In this document: piece by piece, positions 48,464-56,655 of the stretch | How positions within the stretch are numbered: the first letter of the stretch is position 1 | Layout of the letters: each line of letters starts with the position of its first letter | Source: Intestinimonas butyriciproducens | GTDB lineage: Bacteria; Bacillota; Clostridia; Oscillospirales; Oscillospiraceae | Assembly (NCBI RefSeq): GCF_004154955.1 | Contig: NZ_CP011524.1 | Coordinates: 1,984,001 to 2,048,000 of the forward strand | Direction of reading: 5' to 3' | DNA: 64,000 nucleotides | Notes under the pieces: model-generated | The model's database searches: none | Seen by the model: only the letters and a program-made list of their open reading frames with translations | Told to the model about the DNA's origin: nothing | Program-made: the position numbers and the translations under genes

Positions 48464-49885
48464 ATGGCTACGATAAAAAAACAGGGCAAAGGTTACAAGA
48501 TCACCGTTTCCCATGGCTATGACATCAACGGCAAGCAGTTACGTGAGCACATGACCTGGGTGCCGCCGGCCGGGATGACAGAGAAGCAGCTGGAGAAGGA
48601 GCTGCAGCGCCAGGCCGTACTCTTTGAGGACCAGGTGAAGCACAGCGCTACCCACGACGGCAACATCAAGCTGGTGGACTTCACCGCCCTGTTCCTGAAG
48701 GATTATGCCTATCCTACCCTGAAGGTCCGCACCGCCTACGGGTATGAGGAAAGAATGGCCCGGGTGAACCAGGCCTTGGGACATATCAAATTGAAGGACC
48801 TGAAGCCGGGCCATCTGGCGGCATTCTATGCCAACCTCCAGGAGGAGGGGATGCGCTGCCAGCGGCGGGCCCGCTGCAAGGTGGACTTCAAAGCCTGGAT
48901 GAAAGAGCGGCACACCACCATGGCCGCCTTGTCCCGGGACACCGGCGTGTCCATTTGGAGCTTTAAGCAGATGCGGGACGGCAACGTCATAGACCAGGCC
49001 AGCGCGGAGCGGATCGCTTCCGCCCTAGGGGAGAAATATGACCAGCTCTTTGAGCTTCAGCGGGATATGACCCCCTTGAAGCCGGGGACCATCCACACCT
49101 ATCACCGTATACTTTCGGCGGTCCTATACCGGGCCGTGAAGTGGGGGTATATCAAGAGCAATCCGGCATCCTGTATGGACCTGCCCAGCCTCAAAGACCG
49201 GAAAGCCAAATACCTGGATGAACCGGACGCCAGGCGGCTCCTGGAGCTGCTGCGGGATGAGCCCATCAGGTGGCGGGCCATCATCACCTTTGACCTGCTG
49301 TCCGGGCTCCGGCGCGGGGAACTGCTGGGGCTCCGCTGGGAGGACGTGAACCTGGACGCCCAGACCATCACGATCTCCCAGACCTCCAACTATATCCCAC
49401 CGAAGGGGGTATACACCGATAGCCCTAAGACGGCCACGTCCAACCGACCGCTGAAGCTGTCCCGCTCCGCCTTTCTGCTGCTCCTGGAGTATAAACAATG
49501 GCAGGATGCCCAGCGGGAGGCCCTGGGGGATGCCTGGATGGACGAGGACGGCCGGGTATTCACCCGGGACGACGGCAGACCCCTGTTCCCGGACAGCGTG
49601 TCCCAGTGGTTTACCAAATTCGTGAAGCGCACCGGCTTGCCGAAGGTCACCGTCCACTCCCTCCGGCACACCTACGCCAGCCTGATGATCGGGGACGGGA
49701 CGCCCCTGGTGGTCGTGTCCCACAAGCTGGGCCACGCTCAGCCTAGCACCACCTCCAACATCTACGCCCACGTGATCGCCTCCGCAGAGGAGCGAGCCAC
49801 CAACACCTTCAGCCGCTTTGATGACCTGGTGGTGCCAGGTGCAGAGCTGCCCAGGGATGAAAAGAAAAAAGCCGCCGGGGAATAA
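48464..49885 (+). CDS. int: Tyrosine site-specific integrase with inserted HTH
   Basis: The 473-residue protein has an N-terminal arm-binding domain (GKGYKITVSHGYDINGKQLR) and a core-binding domain (TAYGYEERMARVNQALGHIK). The catalytic domain shows Arg in SGLRRGELLGLRWED, HSLRHTYASLM, LGHAQPSTT and Tyr in NIYAHVI. Residues about 145-205 look like an XRE-type HTH (HTTMAALSRDTGVSIWSFKQ, ASAERIASALGEKYDQLFEL) inserted in the core-binding domain. AAGGAGG precedes the ATG. It is adjacent to attR and a tRNA-Thr gene. Confidence 0.93.
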   Translation: MATIKKQGKGYKITVSHGYDINGKQLREHMTWVPPAGMTEKQLEKELQRQAVLFEDQVKHSATHDGNIKLVDFTALFLKDYAYPTLKVRTAYGYEERMARVNQALGHIKLKDLKPGHLAAFYANLQEEGMRCQRRARCKVDFKAWMKERHTTMAALSRDTGVSIWSFKQMRDGNVIDQASAERIASALGEKYDQLFELQRDMTPLKPGTIHTYHRILSAVLYRAVKWGYIKSNPASCMDLPSLKDRKAKYLDEPDARRLLELLRDEPIRWRAIITFDLLSGLRRGELLGLRWEDVNLDAQTITISQTSNYIPPKGVYTDSPKTATSNRPLKLSRSAFLLLLEYKQWQDAQREALGDAWMDEDGRVFTRDDGRPLFPDSVSQWFTKFVKRTGLPKVTVHSLRHTYASLMIGDGTPLVVVSHKLGHAQPSTTSNIYAHVIASAEERATNTFSRFDDLVVPGAELPRDEKKKAAGE

Positions 49886-49903
49886 ATTCCCGGCGGCTTT
49901 TTC
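49871..49903. terminator. Bidirectional terminator between integrase and tRNA-Thr
   Basis: GCCGCCGGGGAA / TTCCCGGCGGC with A and T runs on the two sides; it overlaps the integrase stop codon. Confidence 0.85.
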
Positions 49904-49904
49904 G

Positions 49905-49979
49905 TGGAGCTGATGGTGGGAATCGAACCCACAACCCCGGCATTACGAGTGCCGTGCTCTACCTTTGAGCCACATCAGC
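49905..49979 (-). tRNA. tRNA-Thr (anticodon CGU), carried by the prophage
   Basis: On the minus strand: acceptor GCTGATG/CATCAGC, D-arm GCTCAAAGGTAGAGC, anticodon arm CGGCA-CTCGTAA-TGCCG, T-arm GTGGG-TTCGATT-CCCAC, then TCCA. All stems pair. The anticodon CGT is the same as in the host tRNA split by the element, so it probably replaces that function. It lies downstream of the intact host tRNA promoter at 50182-50210 with no obvious terminator between. Confidence 0.96.
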
Positions 49980-50011
49980 ATTTATATATTTTCGTGGAGT
50001 TTTGCGGAAAT

Positions 50012-50032
50012 AAGCACCAAACAAGCACCAAA
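50012..50032. other. Putative integrase arm-type sites, right end
   Basis: Two copies of AAGCACCAAA, 11 bp apart, matching the pair at 22633-22653. Confidence 0.55.
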
Positions 50033-50114
50033 ACTAGATTTTTGAGGGTGTGAGGGTGGAGGCGGCCCAGTAATTGCAAGGGCTGGCGGGTTTTCTACTC
50101 GGTCTTGACCTCAT

Positions 50115-50128
50115 CATTACGAGTGCGC
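50115..50128. other. attR core
   Basis: CATTACGAGTGCGC, identical to attL at 22506-22519. Confidence 0.9.
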
Positions 50129-50153
50129 TGCTCTACCCCTGAGCCACAGTAGC
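50115..50153 (-). pseudogene. 5' half of host tRNA-Thr(CGU)
   Basis: On the minus strand GCTACTG-TG-GCTCAGGGGTAGAGC-A-GCGCA-CTCGTAA, after which the sequence departs into prophage DNA that cannot close the anticodon stem. The complementary 3' half lies at 22470-22519. Confidence 0.92.
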
Positions 50154-50181
50154 AAATCAATCATAGACTTGACGGTAAATT

Positions 50182-50210
50182 ATGATAGCACATTTTTTTC
50201 GCGCCGTCAA
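50182..50210 (-). promoter_or_regulatory. Promoter of the interrupted host tRNA-Thr gene
   Basis: TTGACG (50205-50210), 17 bases, TATCAT (50182-50187) on the minus strand, about 30 bases before the tRNA 5' end. It now transcribes the 5' half and then the prophage tRNA-Thr. Confidence 0.78.
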
Positions 50211-50630
50211 TCACCAACCTTGTCTTTTCTTTGTTTGCTTTTATATTACCTTCTGTATATCCCTGTGCTTTCTCCTCTGTGCCAAAGCCGCTCTGCCTTC
50301 CCTGAGCGGACATGCCTGTCGTCCCTCCTGAAATTTCTATTTGGCATTTCATCAAAAAGATTGTTATTTCTCCGATTATAGCCGATATTTTTAACTTTTA
50401 ATTTTCTATTTTCATCCAGAATACACTTGTTCCATTTACATAATTTCAAGCAGTAATCTCATCTACAAAGAGTTATTCACATTATCCACAGGTTTATCCA
50501 CACCCACTCACCCCTTCTTTTTCAACAGCTTTTCCACTTTTCCACCGTTTTTTCCACAGGGCTCAATCTCTAATTCTCTTCTCTTTTAACCTCTCAATTT
50601 AGTATACATAATCTTTTTCCCTCCACCGAA
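50211..50630. other. AT-rich intergenic region with DnaA-box cluster
   Basis: This gene-free stretch is much richer in A+T than the surrounding DNA. Three DnaA boxes in the same orientation are packed at 50473-50481 (TTATTCACA), 50482-50490 and 50494-50502 (both TTATCCACA). A weaker TTTTCCACA lies at 50550-50558. Two short ORFs on the minus strand are not convincing. Confidence 0.7.
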
Positions 50631-50633
50631 GAC

Positions 50634-50672
50634 AAAAAAACGACGCATGGCCGTCACCCGACCGTGCGCCGC
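50634..50672 (-). terminator. Terminator of the second MATE gene
   Basis: An imperfect stem (GGCGCACGGTC...GGCCATGCGTC) followed on the minus strand by GTTTTTTTG. Confidence 0.7.
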
Positions 50673-50679
50673 CTGAGTC

Positions 50680-52008
50680 CTATTCCTCCAAAAGATGCTT
50701 CCGGCTCCAGGCCCGGCTGTTCCAACGGCTCAGAAACAGCACCGCCCGAATACACTCATCGATGGCCATTGCCGCCCAGAGCCCTGCCAGTCCCCACCCC
50801 AGGACCACCCCCAGAAGAACGCTGCCTCCCACACCCACCAGCCAAGCGTCAACGATACAGATGGTGATGGGGAAGCGGATATCGCCGCAGGCCTGAAGGG
50901 CCCGGCACATGACCATATTCACCGCGCGCCCCAACTCTAGAGGGATCTCAATGAGCATGATGGTCCCCGCCAGCGTCAGGACCTGCTCATCTTTTGTAAA
51001 AATGCCGTAAATGGGCCGTGCAAGCAGCCAGAGGACCACTGATAGGATACCCGACACCGCCACCGCTGCCAGTGCCGTGCGCTTTACGTTCCGGTCCGTC
51101 TCGGCAATCTCGCCTGCGCCCATGAGCCTCGCCACAACGACCTGGCAGGCCTGCGACAGAGCTGAGCCGAACAGATAGGTCACATTGGCAAACAAGTTGG
51201 CATAGACCCGCGTATTTACCACATATGCGGCAAAACGATTGCACACCGTCTGAATGCAGATCTGAGAACCATTATAGGAGACCGACTCCCCTCCTGTGGG
51301 CACGCCGATGGCCAGGAGCCGTTTAAGCTGGTCCCAGGGAAAGGGCCGGAGGCAACGCAGTGAGATGACTGGCCCAAAGGTTCTGCGGAAGAGCACGGCG
51401 ATGATGGCCGCACCCATGATCCGGGACAGACCGCTGGAGATGGCGGCACCCGCGATCCCCATGGCCGGAATGGGGCCCAGGCCGTTGATGAGCACATAGT
51501 TTCCGCCGATGTTCAGACAGTTCATCACCACGGAGATCACCATGGTCTCCTTCATCATCTGGCTGCTGCGGAAAAAGGCGGTAAATGTGAGGTAAACCGC
51601 CTGGAACATCATACCCAGCCCAATGAGGCGCATATAAAGGCATGTCTCTTCAAAAATCAGCGCATGGACGCCCATCAATCTGAAAATAGGTCCGCAGCCG
51701 AGGACCAGCACGGCGCTGACCAGAAGGCCGAATACCAGATTCATCAGGAGCGCCACCGTATAAGTCTGGTTCACCCGCTTGGTATCTTTGGCGCCGATGT
51801 ACTGGGAAATCAGGATCATAGCGGCTGTACAGACCACGGAAAATACCAGCAGTAGGAGGTTGGTGATCTGATTGGCGTTGCCGATGGCCCCTACGCCGTT
51901 GGGGTCCCGCCAGCCTACCATGATCTGGTCCGCGTTACCCACCAGCATCTGGAGCAGCAACTCCACAAAAATCGGCCAGGAGAGCTTCAGGATGTTGTTT
52001 CCCTTCAT
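50680..52008 (-). CDS. MATE family efflux transporter
   Basis: The 442-residue protein has twelve predicted helices with MLVGNADQIMVGWRDPNGVG in the first half and GGESVSYNGSQICIQTVCNR in the second. It differs clearly from the MATE protein at 19568-20929. The start MKGNNILKL at 52008 has GGAGG 11 bases upstream; ATG 52035 is an alternative. Confidence 0.93.
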   Translation of the reverse strand: MKGNNILKLSWPIFVELLLQMLVGNADQIMVGWRDPNGVGAIGNANQITNLLLLVFSVVCTAAMILISQYIGAKDTKRVNQTYTVALLMNLVFGLLVSAVLVLGCGPIFRLMGVHALIFEETCLYMRLIGLGMMFQAVYLTFTAFFRSSQMMKETMVISVVMNCLNIGGNYVLINGLGPIPAMGIAGAAISSGLSRIMGAAIIAVLFRRTFGPVISLRCLRPFPWDQLKRLLAIGVPTGGESVSYNGSQICIQTVCNRFAAYVVNTRVYANLFANVTYLFGSALSQACQVVVARLMGAGEIAETDRNVKRTALAAVAVSGILSVVLWLLARPIYGIFTKDEQVLTLAGTIMLIEIPLELGRAVNMVMCRALQACGDIRFPITICIVDAWLVGVGGSVLLGVVLGWGLAGLWAAMAIDECIRAVLFLSRWNSRAWSRKHLLEE

Positions 52009-52156
52009 TTTCAAGGCTTCCTCCGCATTCCACATAGTATACTTCCGCTGATTTACTATAGTGATTATAGCGGTTTGCTCCACGAATACAATTGGAAGAA
52101 ATGATGTGATTTTCAAAATGGTAGGACCTATCCTGCATAAAGTCCACAATAGAACA

Positions 52157-52183
52157 GGCGGCCCGTTCCATGAACGGGCCGCC
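52157..52183 (-). terminator. Terminator of the lysC operon
   Basis: Stem GGCGGCCCGTTC / GAACGGGCCGCC with a 4-base loop, between lysC and the MATE gene. Confidence 0.82.
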
Positions 52184-52200
52184 TTTGTCTTTCTGTTCCC

Positions 52201-53424
52201 CTACAGGCTTCCATATTCCTCAAAGAACCGGTCGTGTATGACCTGAACGGCATTGTCCGCGTCGCATTTATCTACCAGCACGGAGACCTTGATCTCACTG
52301 GTGGAGATCATATGGATATTGATTCCCGCGTTGTAAAGCGCCTCGAACATCAGGGAGGCCACGCCGGGATTATTGATCATGCCCGCGCCTACAATTGAGA
52401 CTTTGGCGATCTCATCCGTAACGTCGATGTGGTCAAAGCCCAGAATGTCCTTCATCTCACTCATGACCTGCCGGGCCTTATCCATATCCTCGTGCCCCAC
52501 CGTGAAGCTGATATCCTTGGTGTTGTTGCGTCCGATGGATTGGAGGATGATATCCACGTTGATCCCGTACTTTGCTAGCGTGGAGAAGATGCGGAAGGCG
52601 GTGCCCGGCTTATCCGGCAGGCCCACCAGGGCCAGGCGCGCGATGTTTTTGTCCTTGGCTACGCCGCTGACATAGGGCTTTTCCATGGTTTTTGCAACCT
52701 CCTTGACTTTCGTTCCGGGCTGTCCGGAAAAGCTGGAGAGGACCTCCAGATTGACATTATAGCGCTTGGCCATTTCCACGGAGCGGTTGTGCAGGACCTG
52801 AGCGCCCAAGGTGGCCAGTTCCAGCATCTCGTCATAGGTGATCTCGTCCAGCTTCCGGGCCCCCTTGACGGAGCGGGGATCGGCGGTGAACACGCCGTCC
52901 ACATCGGTGTAGATCTGACACAGGTCGGCATGCAGGGTGGCCGCCAGAGCCACCGCCGAGGTATCCGAACCCCCCCGCCCCAGTGTGGTAACGTCGCCAT
53001 ACTTGTTGATGCCCTGGAATCCGGTGACGATGACGATCTTCCGCTTGTCCAGCTCCGCCAAAATACGCTCGGTACGGACGTTCTTGATCCGGGCCGCGCC
53101 ATAGGCCGAGTTGGTTTTGAAGCCGGCCTGCCAGCCTGTCAGAGAGACCACCGGATACCCCATCGCCTCAATGGCCATGGCGCACAGGGCGCAGGAAATC
53201 TGCTCGCCGGTCGAGAGCAGCATGTCCATCTCCCGCTTGGAGGCCTTGGGATTGATCTCCCCTGCTTTGGCGATGAGGTCATCCGTAGTGTCTCCCTGTG
53301 CGGAGAGGACCACCACCAGGCTGTGTCCCCGGCGGTAGGTCTCCGTAATGATGCGGGCCACGTTGCGGATCCGGTCCGCATCCGCGACGGAGGTCCCGCC
53401 GAATTTCTGTACAATGAGTGACAT
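52201..53424 (-). CDS. lysC: Aspartate kinase
   Basis: The 407-residue protein phosphorylates aspartate, the first step to lysine, threonine and methionine. It begins MSLIVQKFGGTSVADADRIR and contains TTLGRGGSDTSAVALAATLH and the YTDVDGVFTADPR motif. Two C-terminal ACT domains (for example IARLALVGLPDKPGTAFRIF and KVSIVGAGMINNPGVASLMF) predict feedback control by lysine and/or threonine. It is the last gene of the ACT-hom-lysC operon, with a 101-base gap before it. Confidence 0.97.
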   Translation of the reverse strand: MSLIVQKFGGTSVADADRIRNVARIITETYRRGHSLVVVLSAQGDTTDDLIAKAGEINPKASKREMDMLLSTGEQISCALCAMAIEAMGYPVVSLTGWQAGFKTNSAYGAARIKNVRTERILAELDKRKIVIVTGFQGINKYGDVTTLGRGGSDTSAVALAATLHADLCQIYTDVDGVFTADPRSVKGARKLDEITYDEMLELATLGAQVLHNRSVEMAKRYNVNLEVLSSFSGQPGTKVKEVAKTMEKPYVSGVAKDKNIARLALVGLPDKPGTAFRIFSTLAKYGINVDIILQSIGRNNTKDISFTVGHEDMDKARQVMSEMKDILGFDHIDVTDEIAKVSIVGAGMINNPGVASLMFEALYNAGINIHMISTSEIKVSVLVDKCDADNAVQVIHDRFFEEYGSL

Positions 53425-53525
53425 GTATATGTACCCCCTAAGAGTTACGTGTAAAAGCCAGGTCCTCCCTCCTCGGAGGTATGCTCCGGGGAGGGAGCTG
53501 GAGAAGCCTATGCCATTCTATGCCC

Positions 53526-54737
53526 TCACTCCAGGACCCGGAACAGCGAGCCAAGCTCCATGCCGGAGAGGGCAGACATCAGCTCGCCCCGGGGCATGGC
53601 CCTGGTGAGGAAGGCCACCTCGTCCGCCGGCGCACCCGGCCGGGAGAGCAGCGCGGCATCCAGCCCGGCGGCGCGTACCTTTTCGGCGGTCCCGGCGCAG
53701 CGGACATACCACCGGAAGGGGACGCCCTCCGGCGACACCGTCACATCCTCTCCGCCGGGGCCCCACTCCACCCGCTTTCGGGAACGGATATGCCGGGCGG
53801 CGTCCATCACATCGGCCACAACGGCGGAAGCGGTGGGCAGTTTTCCCGCGCCCCGGCCATAGAACATCACGTCTCCGATGGCGTCCCCTTTGACCATAAT
53901 GGCGTTGAACACATCCTCCACCCCGGCCAAAGGCGCCTCCGCATCTATAAGATGAGGGGCCACATAGGCGCAGATCTTTCCGTCCAGCTCCTTTACCGCC
54001 CGTCCAAGCAGCTTGATCTTCCGGTTGCACGACTCAGCGTAGGCCACGTCGGCCAGCGTGACGCCGGTGATCCCCTCGGTGGGTACCTGCCGGGGGTACA
54101 CGTGACGGCCGAAGGCGATGGAGGCGAGAATACAGATCTTCCGGCAGGCGTCGTGCCCTTCCACGTCGGCAGTGGGGTCCTTTTCTGCATAACCGTTCTC
54201 CTGGGCCTCTTTCAGTGCGGCCTCAAAGGAGAGGCCCACGCGTATCATGCGGGTGAGGATATAATTTGTCGTGCCGTTCAGGATTCCGCAGATCTCTGTG
54301 AGCTCGTTGGCGGCCAGGCACTGAGAGAGGGGACGCAGAATAGGGATACCGCCGCCCACGCTCGCCTCAAACAGATAGCTCACGCCCATTTGAGACGCCA
54401 GTTGGATGAGCTCGTACCCGCGCTCGGCCACCAGCTCCTTATTGGAGGAAACCACGCTCTTCCCGGCCCGCAACGCCCGGCGCGTATAGTCCAGGGCCAC
54501 TGTGGCCCCACCGATGGTCTCCACAACGATATCTACCGACTTGTCGTTTTCAATGGTGGAAAAATCATGGATGATCTTGTCCTGAAAGGGGCTCTCCGGA
54601 AAGTCACGCACATCCAAAATATATTTCAGGCGGACGGGCGTCTCCACCTTTTGGTCGATATGTTCCCCATTTTTGGCCAGCACCTCGGCCACACCGGACC
54701 CCACCGTGCCAAAGCCCAGAATTGCAACATTTACCAT
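53526..54737 (-). CDS. hom: Homoserine dehydrogenase
   Basis: The 403-residue protein reduces aspartate semialdehyde to homoserine. The NAD(P) motif is VAILGFGTVGSGVAEVL, and the catalytic region has GILNGTTNYILTRM and PTADVEGHDACRKICILASI. The C-terminal part includes a short ACT-like domain (FRWYVRCAGTAEKVRAAGLD). The ATG at 54737 follows GAGGAG. Confidence 0.97.
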   Translation of the reverse strand: MVNVAILGFGTVGSGVAEVLAKNGEHIDQKVETPVRLKYILDVRDFPESPFQDKIIHDFSTIENDKSVDIVVETIGGATVALDYTRRALRAGKSVVSSNKELVAERGYELIQLASQMGVSYLFEASVGGGIPILRPLSQCLAANELTEICGILNGTTNYILTRMIRVGLSFEAALKEAQENGYAEKDPTADVEGHDACRKICILASIAFGRHVYPRQVPTEGITGVTLADVAYAESCNRKIKLLGRAVKELDGKICAYVAPHLIDAEAPLAGVEDVFNAIMVKGDAIGDVMFYGRGAGKLPTASAVVADVMDAARHIRSRKRVEWGPGGEDVTVSPEGVPFRWYVRCAGTAEKVRAAGLDAALLSRPGAPADEVAFLTRAMPRGELMSALSGMELGSLFRVLE

Positions 54738-54768
54738 ACCATCAAACTCTCCTCGCGTACTGAATTGC

Positions 54769-55209
54769 CTACCCGGCCAGAATCTCACATTTGAGGACGC
54801 CTCTGAGCGCCGTCGTACGAGAGAGCAGCTCCTCTACCGGGATATGGAGTCCCGAAGTCTCAGCCCCGATGGTTACCAGCGCGCAGCCGCTCACCGGAAT
54901 GCCCTGATTGATGGTGAGAATATTCGCGCCGGAGACGGCAAAGCTATTGAGGACTGACGAGAGGACGCCCGGCTCGTCCCTCAGCCGGGTCTGGAAGGTC
55001 ACGATGCGGCCATGGAGCATATCGTTGAAGGGTCGCACCGCATCCTTATATTTATAGAATGCGCTCCGGCTGATCCCGGTCATGCCCGTGGCCTGATGGA
55101 CCGTCTCCGCCTCTCCGGTCTCCAGCAATCGCTTGGCCTCCGCGACCTTTCTGAATATTTCCGGCAGTGCGTTGGCCTCTACAATAAAGTATTTCGGCGG
55201 GTTCGCCAT
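54769..55209 (-). CDS. ACT domain protein (UPF0735/PheB type)
   Basis: The 146-residue protein begins MANPPKYFIVEANALPEIFR and has an HTH-like segment (VHQATGMTGISRSAFYKYKD) followed by an ACT domain (EPGVLSSVLNSFAVSGANIL). UPF0735 proteins are often encoded before hom and are thought to sense amino acids. AGGGAGG precedes the ATG at 55209. Confidence 0.9.
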   Translation of the reverse strand: MANPPKYFIVEANALPEIFRKVAEAKRLLETGEAETVHQATGMTGISRSAFYKYKDAVRPFNDMLHGRIVTFQTRLRDEPGVLSSVLNSFAVSGANILTINQGIPVSGCALVTIGAETSGLHIPVEELLSRTTALRGVLKCEILAG

Positions 55210-55295
55210 TTCATACACCTCCCTGGTCCTGTCTCTTCATTCTAAGCGGGTACATTTGTCTTTGTTACAGAGTCATTTGTCCACGTGTGAAGTTT

Positions 55296-55324
55296 ATTTT
55301 AGCACAGTCCTCTGGCGGGTGCAA
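55296..55324 (-). promoter_or_regulatory. Promoter of the ACT-hom-lysC operon
   Basis: TTGCAC (55319-55324), 17 bases, TAAAAT (55296-55301) on the minus strand. No T-box motif is visible in the leader of about 80 bases. Confidence 0.7.
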
Positions 55325-55410
55325 GCCCGAATTCCGGGAACATACCACGATTTTTGACGCACTATGCCGGATTTTTCCGTCATAGTAACCATAATGTGAG
55401 GAGGTCCGTC

Positions 55411-56484
55411 ATGCCCGAGAATAAACATCTGAAATTTCTTCTCACAGTCGCCTACTTGGCGCTTGGAGGGGCCGCCCTATGGCTGGCGCTCCATTTCCTC
55501 CTTCCGTGGACACTCCCCTTCCTCCTCGCTCTGCTCCTCGCCGCCTTACTGGAACGCCCGGTGACTTTTTTTATGGACCGGCTGCGCCTGCCGCGCTGGG
55601 CGGCGGCGGCGCTGTGCACGGTTCTGTTGCTGCTCGCAGTGGGCGCCGTGCTCTTTTTGTGCGTCTGGCGGCTCTGGTATGAGGGCTCTCTCCTGCTTGG
55701 ACGCCTGCCCTCCCTGCTTTCCGCCCTGCCCTCCCTGGGCGCTCCGCTGGAGCGGTGGGCCTATCGCTTCATCATCGCCGCCCCGCCCCAAATGCAGGAA
55801 CCGCTGCGGGAGGCGCTGGAGACCCTGGCGGCGCAGAGCGCCGCGCTGCCCGACTGGCTCTACCGCACCTTGTCCACCTGGACGGTATCCGCACTTGCGG
55901 CCCTGCCGGATTGGGGACTTTTTCTTTTCACCACCGGTCTTGCCACCTATTTTACCTCCGCCGGACGGCCCGCGCTCCTCGCTTTTCTTCGCCGACAGGC
56001 GCCTCCCTCCTGGCGGCCTGCGCTCCGGACCGGGTGCCGCCGCTTCCGGGCAACCGCCGGCGGCTGGCTGAAAGCCCAGGGCATGCTGATGCTCATCACC
56101 TTCGGCGAACTGACCCTGGGTTTTTTGTTTCTCGGCGTGGATCTCTCCATCCTGCTGGCGGCCCTCACCGCGCTGGTGGATGCCCTGCCCGTATTCGGCA
56201 CCGGCACCGTGCTGATCCCCTGGGCCCTGCTGGAACTGCTTTCAGGCCGTTTTTCCATGGCGCTTGGGCTCTTCGTCCTCTACCTGATCGTGTCCCTGGT
56301 GCGCAGCCTGCTGGAGCCCAAGCTGGTGGGAGACCGCGTCGGCCTTCCCCCCCTGGCCGCGCTGCTGTGCATGTATGTGGGGTTCCGGGCCTTCGGTGTG
56401 GTCGGGATGGTGCTCTCCCCCCTGGCCGCCATCCTGATCAAGGAGGCCCACGACTGCGGTATCGTGCGGCTGTGGCGGGACTGA
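55411..56484 (+). CDS. AI-2E family / YtvI-like membrane protein
   Basis: The 357-residue protein has about seven to eight membrane helices and the family-typical C-terminal region LYLIVSLVRSLLEPKLVGDR followed by GLPPLAALLCMYVGFRAFGV. YtvI of Bacillus is a sporulation membrane protein of this family; other members are called AI-2 exporters. The substrate is unknown. GAGGAGG precedes the ATG at 55411. Confidence 0.85.
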   Translation: MPENKHLKFLLTVAYLALGGAALWLALHFLLPWTLPFLLALLLAALLERPVTFFMDRLRLPRWAAAALCTVLLLLAVGAVLFLCVWRLWYEGSLLLGRLPSLLSALPSLGAPLERWAYRFIIAAPPQMQEPLREALETLAAQSAALPDWLYRTLSTWTVSALAALPDWGLFLFTTGLATYFTSAGRPALLAFLRRQAPPSWRPALRTGCRRFRATAGGWLKAQGMLMLITFGELTLGFLFLGVDLSILLAALTALVDALPVFGTGTVLIPWALLELLSGRFSMALGLFVLYLIVSLVRSLLEPKLVGDRVGLPPLAALLCMYVGFRAFGVVGMVLSPLAAILIKEAHDCGIVRLWRD

Positions 56485-56655
56485 GTCCGCGGGGTGTGCC
56501 CTCCCTCCTCCGGATGCCGTCCCTTTTTTCATTGATTTTCTCCGAAAACCTCGGATTTCCCCCTTGCTTATCCCTGTACGATAGTCTATATTAGGATGGT
56601 GTAAAGACGGCCCGCCGTGAGCACCATGGGGCCGAGCAGAGAGGATGTACGCACC

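Larger units (their letters stand above)
22506..50128. mobile_element. Integrated PBSX-like prophage (defective), about 27.6 kb
   Basis: The element is bounded by the 14-bp repeat CATTACGAGTGCGC at 22506-22519 and 50115-50128, which is the anticodon stem/loop of the split tRNA-Thr. It contains integrase, repressors, antirepressor, a contractile-tail module in PBSX order, amidase and holin. I find no terminase, portal, prohead protease or replication gene. The tape-measure gene is fragmentary and the capsid gene is truncated. Several plus-strand cassettes (toxin-antitoxins and small membrane proteins) are embedded. Confidence 0.93.

Noticed and set aside
49905-49979. The tRNA at 49905 as the reconstituted host tRNA at attR
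   Set aside because: Its acceptor, D-arm and T-arm differ from the two host halves, and the true core repeats lie at 22506 and 50115, so it is an independent tRNA gene.
22506-50128. Element as a tailocin (phage tail-like bacteriocin) derived from PBSX
   Set aside because: Contractile-tail and lysis genes are present, but capsid and connector genes remain, and the tape measure needed for a working tail is broken. A defective prophage is the simpler reading.
50161-50449. Two short minus-strand ORFs in the AT-rich gap (50161-50355 and 50246-50449)
   Set aside because: They overlap each other in different frames. The first runs through the tRNA-Thr promoter, and neither resembles a protein family.
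55220-55410. Possible T-box or lysine/threonine riboswitch before the ACT-hom-lysC operon
   Set aside because: The leader after the promoter is about 80 bases, with no T-box sequence and no antiterminator structure.
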